From positions 58,087,804 to 58,151,803 of the forward strand of contig CP154955.1 of the NCBI GenBank assembly GCA_039621445.1: a DNA stretch of 64,000 bases. The letters run 5' to 3'. The stretch's first letter is position 1, and each line of letters starts with the position of its first letter. A program made the translations under genes and the position numbers. The notes under the pieces are model-generated. The model searched no databases. It worked only from the letters and a program-made list of their open reading frames with translations, and was not told the origin of the DNA. Positions 54,856 through 64,000 of the stretch are shown here, piece by piece. Source of the stretch: Euglena gracilis (taxonomy: Eukaryota > Euglenida > Euglenophyceae > Euglenales).

Positions 54856-55695
54856 TCAGCGAATTGCGGCTGCACAGCCCGTCATAAAATGGCGGAGGAA
54901 ATGCAGTCGTGCTCGGACCCAGATGCGCGTAACGCCAATCCCACCCTGCTCAGGTGATGCATGCAGCCACCGAACCGGGCAGGAGGTCGGGAGATGCAAC
55001 ACGTTGCGGATGGTGTTGTTGACAAGCCGCTGGACCCGCTGGCACGGGAGTGGGTGGGGTGGGCAGGCACTGTGCAAAAAGCCGAGCTTTGGTAGGTCAT
55101 AGGCTGCGATGCACCGCAGGGCCAGGATGGGATGAGCGTGATGACGACGGAAAGCAGCCCCAAGCCGCCGGAGGGTATTCTCTGTTGTACCGAACTGCTT
55201 GGGCACTGTCTTGCTGGGCAACAAAGGGAGGTGGGCATGGTGCAGGTCTTTCTTTGTGGACCGCACAGTACAGTACGGGGTGGTGACATCCGCGGATGCC
55301 AGCTGTGGACCCGAGGGTGATCCCACCACCCGGAAGAGCCGCAACTTCTCTGATTTCGGTACTCCACTGGCAGCCAGACAGCATGTGTGGACCGTGTTGA
55401 GCACATAGGCAGCCCCTGGGGTAGAGCCCGTCTGATGGGGCCCGAAGGGAGGGTAGAGGACTGGCCACCGGTGGGGTCTAACTGCAGATACTGCAAGCTT
55501 AGATAACTTAGCATACCCCGGTCTTGGGTTAGGTAGGCTGCGATCTTCTTGTCCCGAAGCACACACCTTGAAATAGGATTGAATTGCAGAAAAATATTCA
55601 AATAAGACATAAATGTACATAGAGGCAATAAGTGACGAAAGACAGATGGATTGGGAGAAGCTGCGGTCTGCCAACCTGACGAAGAGAATACCCAC
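54856..55695 (-). pseudogene. LINE reverse transcriptase, C-terminal (thumb) part
   Basis: An open frame of 280 codons. It has ALRCIAAYDLPKLGFLHSAC and RVQRLVNNTIRNVLHLPTSC then ASPEQGGIGVTRIWVRARLH, fitting the post-RT region of LINE proteins ('..iR..l.lp......l......GGlgi'). It adjoins the piece with the YTDD box across a short AT-rich break at 55.5-55.7 kb. Confidence 0.7.
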
Positions 55696-55724
55696 TGCAG
55701 CACTGGTTACGAGGGGGGTGGGGG

Positions 55725-56177
55725 CTATCCCAGAACAGCCCCAGCGGCGCTGGCGGCAAAGAGACGCCGGTCATCGGTGTAGACGATCTCGCATATGTGT
55801 GAGGACGGCTCGGCGGGCTGGTGGCACAGGTCTGGGGGGCTGGGGAGCGAGGTGAGGCGCTGTGGATCAAGTTGCCGGCTCCATATGCTTTGGTGGGCCA
55901 AGGTGCGCATGGTGCTGATGAGAGTGAAGAGGCCCACACCGCCAGAGTCACCTTGGGCACCGCCGTGCAGCATGGAGAAGGAGGAGCTGATGCCGTAGGG
56001 GGTGGCAGCCCGAACTTGAAAGCGTCGATAATGATCCCGAGCCCAGGCCGCAAATGGGGAGCAAGGGCCGCGGGGGCGACTGGCCACATCCTCACGGGGC
56101 ACATTGTTAACCGCGCTCGCCTCATCCCAATCAATGACATGGCGACTGGGGGCAGCGCTGATTAAAGGTTTGATCAT
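55725..56177 (-). pseudogene. LINE reverse transcriptase, palm with YTDD
   Basis: HVIDWDEASAVNNVPREDV corresponds to the first Asp motif ('lD...Afd.v'), SMLHGGAQGDSGGVGLFTL to the QGD motif, and CEIVYTDDRRLFAASA to the catalytic [FY]xDD box (YTDD rather than the usual YADD/FADD). Confidence 0.75.
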
Positions 56178-56179
56178 TA

Positions 56180-56250
56180 GCAGTGGCGGTTTGGGGATGG
56201 AGGTGCAGTGGGCCAGGTCACGGGGGGAGATGGTCTCAGGGGAGGTTCTC

Positions 56251-56285
<35 letters not shown>

Positions 56286-56505
56286 GTTTATGGATATTTT
56301 TATTTATTGATTTTTTATTTGTTTTTTTTTTTAGGCCAGTCACGAGTCACAGGGACCCAAAAATTTGAGGTTATGTACAGGGTCACCGTGCACTAACTGG
56401 AATCTACCACCAAAGAACGTGAATCAAGGCCTGACGTCAGAGGATCCGATGTGAAGTGTTGAGGCACACTAAACTTTGTTATTCACCCCAACGCGCGCTC
56501 AGCTG
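56180..56505. other. insertion within the LINE RT, starting with (TAA)n
   Basis: A (TAA)n tract at 56,251-56,283 followed by AT-rich sequence lies between two RT pieces. No coding signal. Confidence 0.5.
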
Positions 56506-56508
56506 GGC

Positions 56509-57158
56509 CTACGGTAGACAGGGTAATGTGAATCTCATTCCCACTTTCTCTACTGGTGGAACTACTATTGAGTATCCTCTCTCATCCGGGAAGGGGTTGT
56601 AAAGGCACGCCCAGGGCAGACATCGTGATGGCAGGACCACCATGCCAGAAGCCAACGAATCAGGATGGCACCGTGCACGATGGACATGCCCTTCCGCTAT
56701 GCAAGCATCTCGTCCGAAATGATCCCCGGGTCGTCCAGGACGGTCATCAGCTGCCTGAAGTGGACGGTTGCAAGGGCACGTAGTAGAGCGGGTTCCAGCA
56801 GGATCGGACGCGAGTTGCGCAGCAGCTAGCAAGGCTCCTTCTTGCGCAACGGGAGTAGAAGCACAGTCTACCAGAGGTCGTCGGGCGGTGCTGCAGCGTC
56901 AGGATGTGCTCGGTCTGCCAGAAGCCCCAGGGTCGACAACGGCAAGGCGGAGAGGAGTTGGCGGGGGAGGCCATCAAGAGCGCAGGTGTCTGACCCCTTC
57001 CTCAGTGCCAGGCTCAGGTCTTTGATGGAGGGCAGAGGGACTTCCTGGTCGGAACCCATGGGGTGAAGGATTGCACCGTGCAGCAGACTGCGGAAAAATT
57101 CACCATCAAGACGCAACCGGGCATCCACTATCCTGTGGAAATGTCCTTGGCTTTGCAC
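56509..57158 (-). pseudogene. LINE reverse transcriptase, N-terminal (fingers) part
   Basis: From right to left: LALRKGSDTCALDGLPRQLL, the entry motif of LINE RTs ('A..gsapG.Dg.p..ll'), and in another frame LRNSRPILLEPALLRALATV, matching 'yRPIsl...lyr'. Frames change near 56.85 kb. Confidence 0.65.
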
Positions 57159-57169
57159 GCACTCCAGTG

Positions 57170-58200
57170 AGGCAGGGGCGAGATAAGGGTAGGCACATGT
57201 CTCCTTCCTTACTCACCAGACGCAGGGTTTCTGTTGTGGGGTGGACGAGCGGGTGTGTGCTGAATTGTGGTGTGATTTTGTGAGTGTTGGGGTGGGGTGG
57301 GGCTGTGGATATAGGGTTATGGTGTGGCGGCAGGCACTCGTGCACATGTGTGTTGGGGCGGGGCGGGGCGGGGCTGGGTGGGGGAATGGGGTGTTGGTGT
57401 ATCAACAGGCACGCGTGCACGCAAGTGTATATATATTTTTTGTTTTTTTATTGTTATATTATGGAGGTGTAATCAACCTTTTAATGGTCAGGGGGATGGG
57501 GCAGGTGGGGGTCTGTATCGGCTGTTCACCCCTTTCAAGCTAACTCTAAATCGCTGGTTTTCTATGATGTGAGGTTGGGGTGGGGCACCAGCCAATGACG
57601 TTGCAGCACGCGGCTGGACGTCATTCAGCGTGGCCTGTGGCTGTGGGGTGGGGTGGGGGTGGATCTTCAACTTCCGGGCTGTCTGGTACCATGAAAACAC
57701 GACGCCTCTTCTGTCAGGGGACAAGCCTGCATAGTATTGCAGCGGTTTGTAACTTTACTCCACTGGGGCGTTCTTGGAATATAATATAACACACAAACCT
57801 TACGGGGGAAAAAAATTGGAAACTTCATTTTTCGAGGCGTTGGTGGTACTGCAGGCCAGGGGTTTCCCTGAGCAAGGCAGTAAATAAATAAATAAATAAA
57901 TAAAAATAAATAAATAATGGGGTTCCTCTAGGCAAGCTTTTCAACACACTGTGGGGGGTTGGGGGTTGGGATGGGTTGTAACTATTCCCTGCTGACCAGC
58001 GTTACATTACCATGTCTGTTTGTTATTAGTATTTTTTTGCTGGGGGGCAGGTGTAATGCTTTGTATCCTGCAGGGAGGTATTTTATTGGATTTTCTAGGG
58101 CGTTACTGTATACTGTGGCTTCCCTTCGTTCTTGTGTTCTCGGGTTGGGTTGTGGCGTAAGGAAGAAACTAGTTCTCTTAGCGGTTCATGTGTGATGGGC
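57170..58200. other. unrelated stretch between LINE linker and RT
   Basis: About 1 kb with G-rich words (GGGGCGGGGCGGGGC at 57.36 kb), a (TAAA)n tract (57,881-57,918) and T/G-rich parts. No domain. Likely an insertion. Confidence 0.5.
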
Positions 58201-58205
58201 GGGGA

Positions 58206-58624
58206 CTACGGCTGCCGTGGGGCTATGGAGTCCGTGAAATGGGGATGGCGGCCCGCTCGATATGCTCGACGGGAGCCGTAGAGATCCGCCGCCTGCCGAC
58301 GGACCTCAGCAAGGAATTCCAATGGTTCTGACGGGAAGTGCTTGCCGTCAGCGCTGATCTGCGAGATGGCGGCTGCCCTGGGGGGTCGGAGACGTAATGC
58401 ACGGGAGGTAAGGCCCGTGATGTCGCGCAGGCTGAAGACATCCGACAGCTGGCGCAGCAGCTGTAAGAGGTGGTCTGGTGGGGGAGCCGGAGTCCCGCCT
58501 TGGCCAGGGTGAGCGGCAGGGAGGATGTGGGACAGGGCCTGCCACAGAGCAGGAAGAAGAGCATCAGCCGCCAAACCCATTGACGTTGGCAGACACCCAC
58601 CGAGGTTGGAAGTTCAGGGCACAT
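58206..58624 (-). pseudogene. LINE linker between endonuclease and RT
   Basis: Two overlapping frames. The better one has ALWQALSHILPAAHPGQGG, LLQLLRQLSDVFSLRDITG and EFLAEVRRQAADLYGSRRAY, a helical Leu/Arg-rich segment as usual before the RT. No catalytic residues. Confidence 0.5.
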
Positions 58625-58866
58625 ACAATAACACCCTAATTAAGGCGAAAACAGAACAAACCAAGCAACAAGAAGAGGAAAAGCACAACAAACCAAAAAA
58701 GACAATCAAGACCAACCCCTCCCCCCCAAAAAAAAGACATTTCAACTGGGCCGAGGGGCACTAGGTTGTGTGAGCACAGCCGATTTGTGGTGCACTTGTG
58801 CCCCTTGTTGATCTCACTTCTAGATGGCAATGCAGATCGGACGCGGAACAACTGTAAAGCACTGGA

Positions 58867-59500
58867 TCAATTTTCTTTCCCCGAACAGCCATTCCGTGGC
58901 TGCCGACAGGTGGTAAAGCTGTAATTGCTTGAGGAGGAAGGGGTTTCGCTGGGGGCCTTAACACACCCCAATGGAGGATGCAGTGCGAGGCCAGCAACCT
59001 GCTCAGGGGTTGCGTGCTGAAGCAACCATCGGGGAGCTGGCAGGGCCTGGCGGAGAACAGGGGCAGCGACGAGGGTGAGGTCGTCGATCAGCGCCCGATG
59101 AGTGCACAGCCCCCGCATTGTGGAGGCGCGGGCGCGAGGGCACTGCAGTGTCGGGCTGAGGAGCACCCATTCGGCCGCTCAGGATAAGGCACCCAGTAAC
59201 CCGCCAGCTGCTGCTTACCCAGGGTGCAGCGCTGGAGCCAGGCAGAGGTCGGCCCCCAGGTGTCGTTGAAGTCGCCCCCAACAATCGCAGCGATGCCTGG
59301 TTGTGACTGCAGGAAATCCAGCAGAGCGATGAGGCTGGAACGGCGAAGCCTTGGCGGAAGCGAGGGTTGCAGGTGGAGAGACACCAGGACAAGGTTGTGG
59401 AGGTTCATCAGCGGAGAAGTATTCCCAGAAAGTGGTCGTGCTCCTCCATGGCAAGGGGGCTTTCCCCCTGAATCAGCCGACGGTGGACCAGGACACCCAC
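58867..59500 (-). pseudogene. LINE APE endonuclease, C-terminal two thirds
   Basis: From right to left: AGGVGVLVHRRLIQGESPLA (59.48 kb), LVSLHLQPSLPPR and IAAIVGGDFNDTWGP with the GDFN box, then ALIDDLTLVAAPVLR in place of the usual 'iDyi.vs'. Three frames are needed. The enzyme would nick target DNA to prime reverse transcription. Confidence 0.7.
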
Positions 59501-59988
59501 TCCGCCTGCCCGACGGGGGAGCGGGGACGGTTGGCTGCTTGGTTAGTCGACGAATGTGTGGAGAGGGGTCTGAGATCCTTTCCCCAAGTGGCTTTCTTCC
59601 TCTTCTACAGATGCCAAATTACACCAGCCATGACGAGGCACGTTGGCAATTCTCCGTGCACATTGGTATTGCCATTTGTATGGTGTGTAGCCGGACTGTT
59701 GTGGATACCTTACAAGTGGAGTGATGCTCCAACCCAGGGTAGCGCTTCGCCGTTGCTGTTCTCTCACTTGGCGAAATATTTTTGATTTTATCAAAGTTAT
59801 TTTATTACATTAAGTGATAAATATTTTTGATGTGACTTTCATGGGTCAAACGCCAAAGTCCAAGTGAGAGTGCTCCATAGATCCCAGGGGTGGTGGGGTA
59901 AGTTGAGGAGTCTGTGAAGTCATGGTCTTCGTGGGAGGGGTTCTGGGGTTGCTGAGGGATGGTGCTCTTTGTTGTTCTGGGGGGGTTC

Positions 59989-60346
59989 TTACTGTTGAGG
60001 GGGGTTCCGGTTCACTAACTGTGTTCTATGGGGGAGGATGTCAAGCCCACAACCGAACGACCACCATGCAGCCAGAAAAAGTGGGAGATCCTGCGGGTGC
60101 ACCTCGCAGGCGACCTCCTGCAGCAAGATGATATCTGCGTCGGTGAGGGTCAATATGCGGAACAGCATTGGTAGCTTGTCCCGGAGGCCTCCGCAGTTGA
60201 CGCTCAGCACGCGGAGTTTGAGGCTGGGTGACTGAGTGCAGGCTGAGGGACAGGTCCAGAGGGCGGTGGTGCTGCTGAAAGAAGGTGGAAGCTGCCGCAG
60301 GGGGAGGATAACGGACAGCAGGTACCGGATTGCAGCCCTTGGCCAA
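59989..60346 (-). pseudogene. LINE APE endonuclease, N-terminal part
   Basis: LSVNCGGLRDKLPMLFRILT then DADIILLQEVACEV is the first conserved block of APE-type nucleases ('..vNc.Gl..k...l..ll...dadii.LQEt'), with the catalytic Asn and Glu present. It is separated from the rest by about 0.45 kb of unrelated AT-rich sequence (59.55-59.98 kb). Confidence 0.75.
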
Positions 60347-62558
60347 GGTGTTTAGGAGAAGAACACCTTGATGACGTTATTCCCAGAGGGAGGTGCAGGA
60401 CTGCACGACGGCAGCGCGCCGTGGGCGTTGGGTCAAGCCCGTGAGTCCCAGACAGATCGGCAGGTGAAAGGCAGAGGATGGGCTGGTGATGGAGGTCGTC
60501 AAGTCGAATAGATTATGGCCAGGAGCCGACATTGGCGGGAAACCGGGGGGGGCAGTGAGCTTGTACCTTCCTTCTCCTGTCCGAACCGCTTATCAAAAGC
60601 GGTGTAATCGTTCACCATTTCTCTTATTGTGCATTAATTGGTTCATGCTGTTTATTGAAGATTCATACGGGGAATACAAAAACATCTCTCTCATTATGCA
60701 TATAAAACTTTTGGTATTTTTCCTTGTTGACTAACACTGTTGTTTGAATTCTCCCATGTCATTTGTGATGCCAATCATGAGGCGTCCGATCCGGGGGGCA
60801 GCCGGTGAACCCCTGTCCATAGCACAGACAATGGGGACAGTGAGTGGCCAGGGCGATATAAACCACACTCGCTGACCTCCTAGTCTGCAGAAGCTGGCCT
60901 GTGTGTGTGCTGTTGTTATACAAGGGAACCGGTGGTGGGAATAGTGTGGCTTCGTTGCTTATGGCAGTCACCCAAAAGAATGTGACACTGTCCGGGCCGA
61001 ACATGGGTGGGGTAGGGCATGGCGATGGCGACCACCGGTTGCAAGTTGACCGAAGTCTGCTCAGCCACCGCATAAGGAAATACACAAAATACAGCGGCAG
61101 TTCTGGTGGGTACAGCTGCAGGGGGTTGAGTGCTGGTACAAGACGGTGAACTCTGGACAGCCATAAGGTCAGGAACTCTAGTCTTTCGAGAGAGGGTACC
61201 CAATAGGTTTGGTGCAAGGCATTGAGTGGGCATGTTGGTTGATTGGAAGCGGGTGAAAGCACTGGGTCACAAAACTTACTTCAGGATCTCAGCTAATTGA
61301 CCAAGGCTGGTGCTGTGATCCTAATATGTTTGTCTGAATACCTTGAGAAAAGGGTTTCACCATTCCTACAACCTGTTGCATTGCCCTACTGCCCTGGTCT
61401 GCCATTCACTTGCCACTGGGAATGTCCTATTCACTTACAGGGCTGTGTGTTGACTGTTTTCCGCTAAGCAAGGGGGGGTATGTCATCTGGCACACACCCG
61501 AGCGAGAGGGAGTACAGTGGTGCACAGCACACAGATATGGCGATCCAGAATCCCGTGGGTAGGGCCTGGGGGGGGGGGGGGCTCACTGAGTGATGCGCTG
61601 CTGAGTGACTCCCACTGGTCCCAACATGACTGAATGGCTGTGAGATTCTGCTGGATGGCGGTGTGTCGGCTGCCGCTGGCGTCGGCAGCCAAAAATTTCC
61701 CCAAAAATACCCAAAAACCCACAGTAGGAATAAACAAAGCACGTCAACCGCCACGCGAGTGGAATTGGAACCCCAGCAAATTGCAGAAAGAATTTGAGAA
61801 TTCGATTTGAGAATCACAAACGCGGAAGAGTCAATTGAGAATTGAAGAATCAAAACGGACAATTCAATTACAAGCACGTAGGCCCGTGCTCACGCACGGG
61901 CGGTTTCGCGAATGCGGTCCAGACGCGGACAGGACCGAAACCCTGTATCGGCCCAGGAGCAACAGTACGATTTTGCCGACACCAGTCCCATGCACGGGAC
62001 GGAGCCGGATCCAACCTTTAAATTCGCAGTCCCTGCCGCCGCACATCAGGCGCAAATTGAACCCTACGGGCCGAATCGCGGTCGCAATTCGCCGACAACG
62101 CGGATGTGTAGGCCGTTACATCGCTCCGGTTATAAGGTGGGTAGATTCCAAGAAAGGCATTGCTTTCCGAATTGTTTTCCTACCCCAAGCAGCAGGTTTC
62201 CTGAACCAAGGTACTCCCAAACCTCCAAGCCAGGTTTGACTTGTGCTGCTGATTTGCTCACCTAAGTAGGTGGGTTGGTTTTTGCCTCTTTGGATTTTTC
62301 AGCCACAAAGTTCAAGTTGAGAAATGGGAAAAAACCAACAGTGGAGGGAAAAATAGATCCTACGCGGCGCAACTGCGGACCCCGGGTCGGGGAAGCACAC
62401 CTCACCCCCTTCACAGTCTGTTGATTTACTGGAAAACGGGGCCCACTTTCACAAAGGCCCTGGCCTGAGCCCACCAGGGCCGGAAAAGGGAAGTTGCGGC
62501 CCCGGCGAAACCGGCGGCCCTCCCCCCCGGGCGGCGAGCAGGGTCCCCGACCCCCAAC
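60347..62558. other. region right of the LINE, no supported gene
   Basis: About 2.2 kb. Short open frames on both strands show no domain. CACGGGCGG/CCCGTGC-type inverted words lie at 61.88-62.0 kb. A LINE ORF1 or 5' UTR could lie in 60.35-61.3 kb (- strand), but I see no motif. Confidence 0.4.
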
Positions 62559-63116
62559 ATGGTACGCAGAGGTTGCTTCACTGACTCTGTCAGTGAAGAA
62601 TTTTTGCATTCTGTTGATGACAAATCAGATTTTGAGGTTTGCGATTTGAAAATTGTTCGCCAAAAGCTTGAAAGGATGGTTGCCATCAGCAATTTTGATG
62701 ACTTTCAACTAGAAGTTGTGCATGCTTTGGAGGAATCGTTTTTGCAGTTTCATTATCTGTGGACTAATGTTGTGGATTCTCCTGAAGGGTCAGTTCGTTT
62801 CATTGGGAGATATTTGGAATGCAGACTTGAACACATTGGAAAAAATTGGCAGGGTTTGTCACGTGAGCCCAGCCACTCAGAGGGACAGGACACAGAAACA
62901 GATTTTTTGACTCGAAACTCAAAGTGGGTAATTAACAAGATTCAGTCCCTGAATGTTGAGGGCGAGGCTCTGACGAAACATCTGAAAGACGTGACAGATT
63001 CATTGGGAAAGGCAGAAGTGGAAATCGGAAGGTTGACCGAGCAAATAAAAACGTTGGATCTGCAAATCGCTGAAAAGTTGCAGCCCAGTGAACTGAGATT
63101 GTCCAGAAAGTCCTGA
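62559..63116 (+). CDS. coiled-coil protein of unknown function, 185 codons
   Basis: It starts ATG in CCCAAC-ATGG (a G follows the ATG; position -3 is A, a good eukaryotic context). It is AT-rich and well balanced in composition, unlike its surroundings. Residues 20-100 are mixed alpha-helical (FDDFQLEVVHALEESFLQFH). Residues 125-180 show heptads (LNVEGEALTKHLKDVTDSLG, LTEQIKTLDLQIAEKL), a likely coiled coil. It ends in TGA after LSRKS. No family recognised. It could be a cellular gene exon or the first ORF of a further retroelement. Confidence 0.6.
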   Translation: MVRRGCFTDSVSEEFLHSVDDKSDFEVCDLKIVRQKLERMVAISNFDDFQLEVVHALEESFLQFHYLWTNVVDSPEGSVRFIGRYLECRLEHIGKNWQGLSREPSHSEGQDTETDFLTRNSKWVINKIQSLNVEGEALTKHLKDVTDSLGKAEVEIGRLTEQIKTLDLQIAEKLQPSELRLSRKS

Positions 63117-63390
63117 AAGTCCAGAAAATTTTGTGCCTGTGAACCTGACTTCTGGACACGTCACAAATTTGCAGCCGTCATCAGTGTCTTCTGAGAAATC
63201 TTCCTCGTATTTTGCTGCACAACCAAGAAAATTCAGACAGACGAAAAAAATCTGGAGGCCTGTCAAAAACAGTTGGAACGACTTTCAGTTTTTAAGACCA
63301 AGTTGGCTCCAGGATTGGTGGGGTTGGCACTGGCATCTAAATCCATGGAACAGCTGGGGGTGGTTTCCACCGCATCAGTGGTGGTGGTGA
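63112..63390 (+). pseudogene. continuation of the coiled-coil ORF in a shifted frame
   Basis: From 63,112 the next frame reads PESPENFVPVNLTSGHVTNL, then QPSSVSSEKSSSYFAAQPRK, and later becomes Trp-rich (DWWGWHWHLNPWNSWG). The stop of the first frame overlaps it at AAGTCCTGAAAGTCC, a short direct repeat (GAAAGTCC twice), which suggests a one- or two-base slip or a spliced junction. Confidence 0.4.
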
Positions 63391-64000
63391 TTTTTCTTTC
63401 AGCACAGGTCTAACCGCTGACTGGCACAGCGCAGCACTTTACAGTGTCGAGTATGTTTCTGTGGGTTGTTTTGTGATTGTTTTGTGATACGTTTTTCACG
63501 GTGCTCTAGCGTTGGAGGCAGATGCGAAATCAGACAGAAGTTTAAATCTGGATTTTCAGTTCACAGAGTTTGACTTGAGGAAAACAGCCAAGTCAAACAT
63601 TTTGAATCTGGTTTCTGGGGTGCATGTTTTTTCCCCCAGTTGCTTTCCACTTAAATGGAGACGCCCAGCCACGATGCTTGGGAATTTTCTCCTAGTGTTC
63701 AGGCAGCCAGATCAATGGTTTTCAGTTTCAGAGTTTACAGTTTTCGGTTCTTGTCCCGAATGTCTTTTGGGGGTGGGGCACGGCATTGGCATGTGTCATC
63801 ATCCCAGACGGGGACAAATCAGACATCTCAGATTGGATTTTTGTTTGTGTTTTTTCTGGTCCCTTTTGTCACGGGACAGTTTTTTCCAGAGAGAAACTTT
63901 ACCACCGGACAAGGATACATGTGTTGGAGAATCGGCACAGTTTTTTGGGACTTTTCAGTCCAGGTTTATTGTGGTTTTCGAGTGTGGCAGCCCAGCAGTC
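63391..64000. other. right edge, no supported feature
   Basis: T-rich sequence. Several short frames (for example FTEFDLRKTAKSNILNLVSG at about 63.56-63.63 kb) might be further pieces of the gene to the left, but stops are frequent. Confidence 0.35.

Larger units (their letters stand above)
50953..60346 (-). mobile_element. degraded APE-type LINE (non-LTR retrotransposon) with RNase H
   Basis: On the - strand the order is APE endonuclease (60.3-58.9 kb), linker (58.6-58.2 kb), RT (57.2-54.9 kb), RNase H (54.8-54.45 and 53.5 kb), C2HC finger (53.1 kb), C-terminal tail (52.7-52.4 kb), then a 3' region ending CCAATCCAATCC at about 50,955. This domain set is known from the I and related clades. 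It is interrupted by several unrelated stretches, so it is not active. The 5' limit is approximate. Confidence 0.75.

Noticed and set aside
61464-61877. 137-codon - strand ORF as a gene
   Set aside because: Hydrophobic start followed by Pro/Ser-rich sequence through a G-run. No motif and no start context.

Overview
The window is eukaryotic nuclear DNA, probably from a protist or alga; I cannot name the species. The evidence is GT-AG introns of 0.2-4 kb, very GC-rich exons inside AT- and homopolymer-rich introns, long (CA)n/(TG)n tracts, and two retroelement classes: DIRS-like (tyrosine recombinase) and APE-type LINE. Nothing looks bacterial or organellar.

Bases 1 to about 34,800 (+ strand) are best read as one heavily split gene for a HECT-type E3 ubiquitin ligase. 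I assembled up to 19 short GC-rich exons by hand. Most adjacent exons agree in splice phase, and in order they spell a HECT domain: N-lobe start (7.9-11.7 kb), the segment with the motif SRFCWLNPN (15.1 kb), the conserved GWLAAQAVANG helix (17.1 kb), LPPAFFRFLL...DPTMGRTL (18.1 kb), the end of the N-lobe (21-27 kb), FLKFLTG (27.8 kb), the catalytic cysteine in LPQAHTC (30.5 kb) and the C-lobe end KLVLAILNTSGYDL (32.1 kb). A low-complexity tail and a TGA at 34,795 may finish it. The 5' end lies upstream of, or near, the window start.

The introns are packed with microsatellites, poly-C/poly-G runs and several dispersed repeat families. Most striking is a group of 240-630 bp elements whose two ends are inverted C-rich/G-rich arms (AAACCCC... 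and ...GGGGTTT), each family carrying its own short word next to the C-run. Others are a GGCGGTCCTTAAG hairpin family, a GGCCGCGG/CCAACC-rich family and recurrent GCGAAGC mini-hairpins. A 200 bp inverted repeat, about 97% identical, brackets two HECT exons.

From 36.5 to 51 kb lies a cluster of DIRS-like retroelements, mostly on the - strand: one fairly complete (36.5-41.1 kb), one degraded (41.8-46.4 kb), one internally deleted (48.7-50.95 kb), plus a divergent gag-like fragment on + (46.4-47.3 kb). They show gag-like, RT, RNase H and tyrosine recombinase regions and inverted terminal repeats. Their reading frames are broken, often at G/C homopolymers.

From 50.95 to 60.35 kb (-) lies a degraded LINE with APE endonuclease, reverse transcriptase (YTDD), RNase H and a C2HC finger, cut by several unrelated insertions. 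Its 3' tail (CCAATCC repeats) faces that of a second, 5'-truncated copy at 47.65-48.6 kb, with the third DIRS element between them. At the right end (62.56-63.4 kb, +) is an unrecognised coiled-coil ORF with a frame break. No tRNA, rRNA or CRISPR array was seen.
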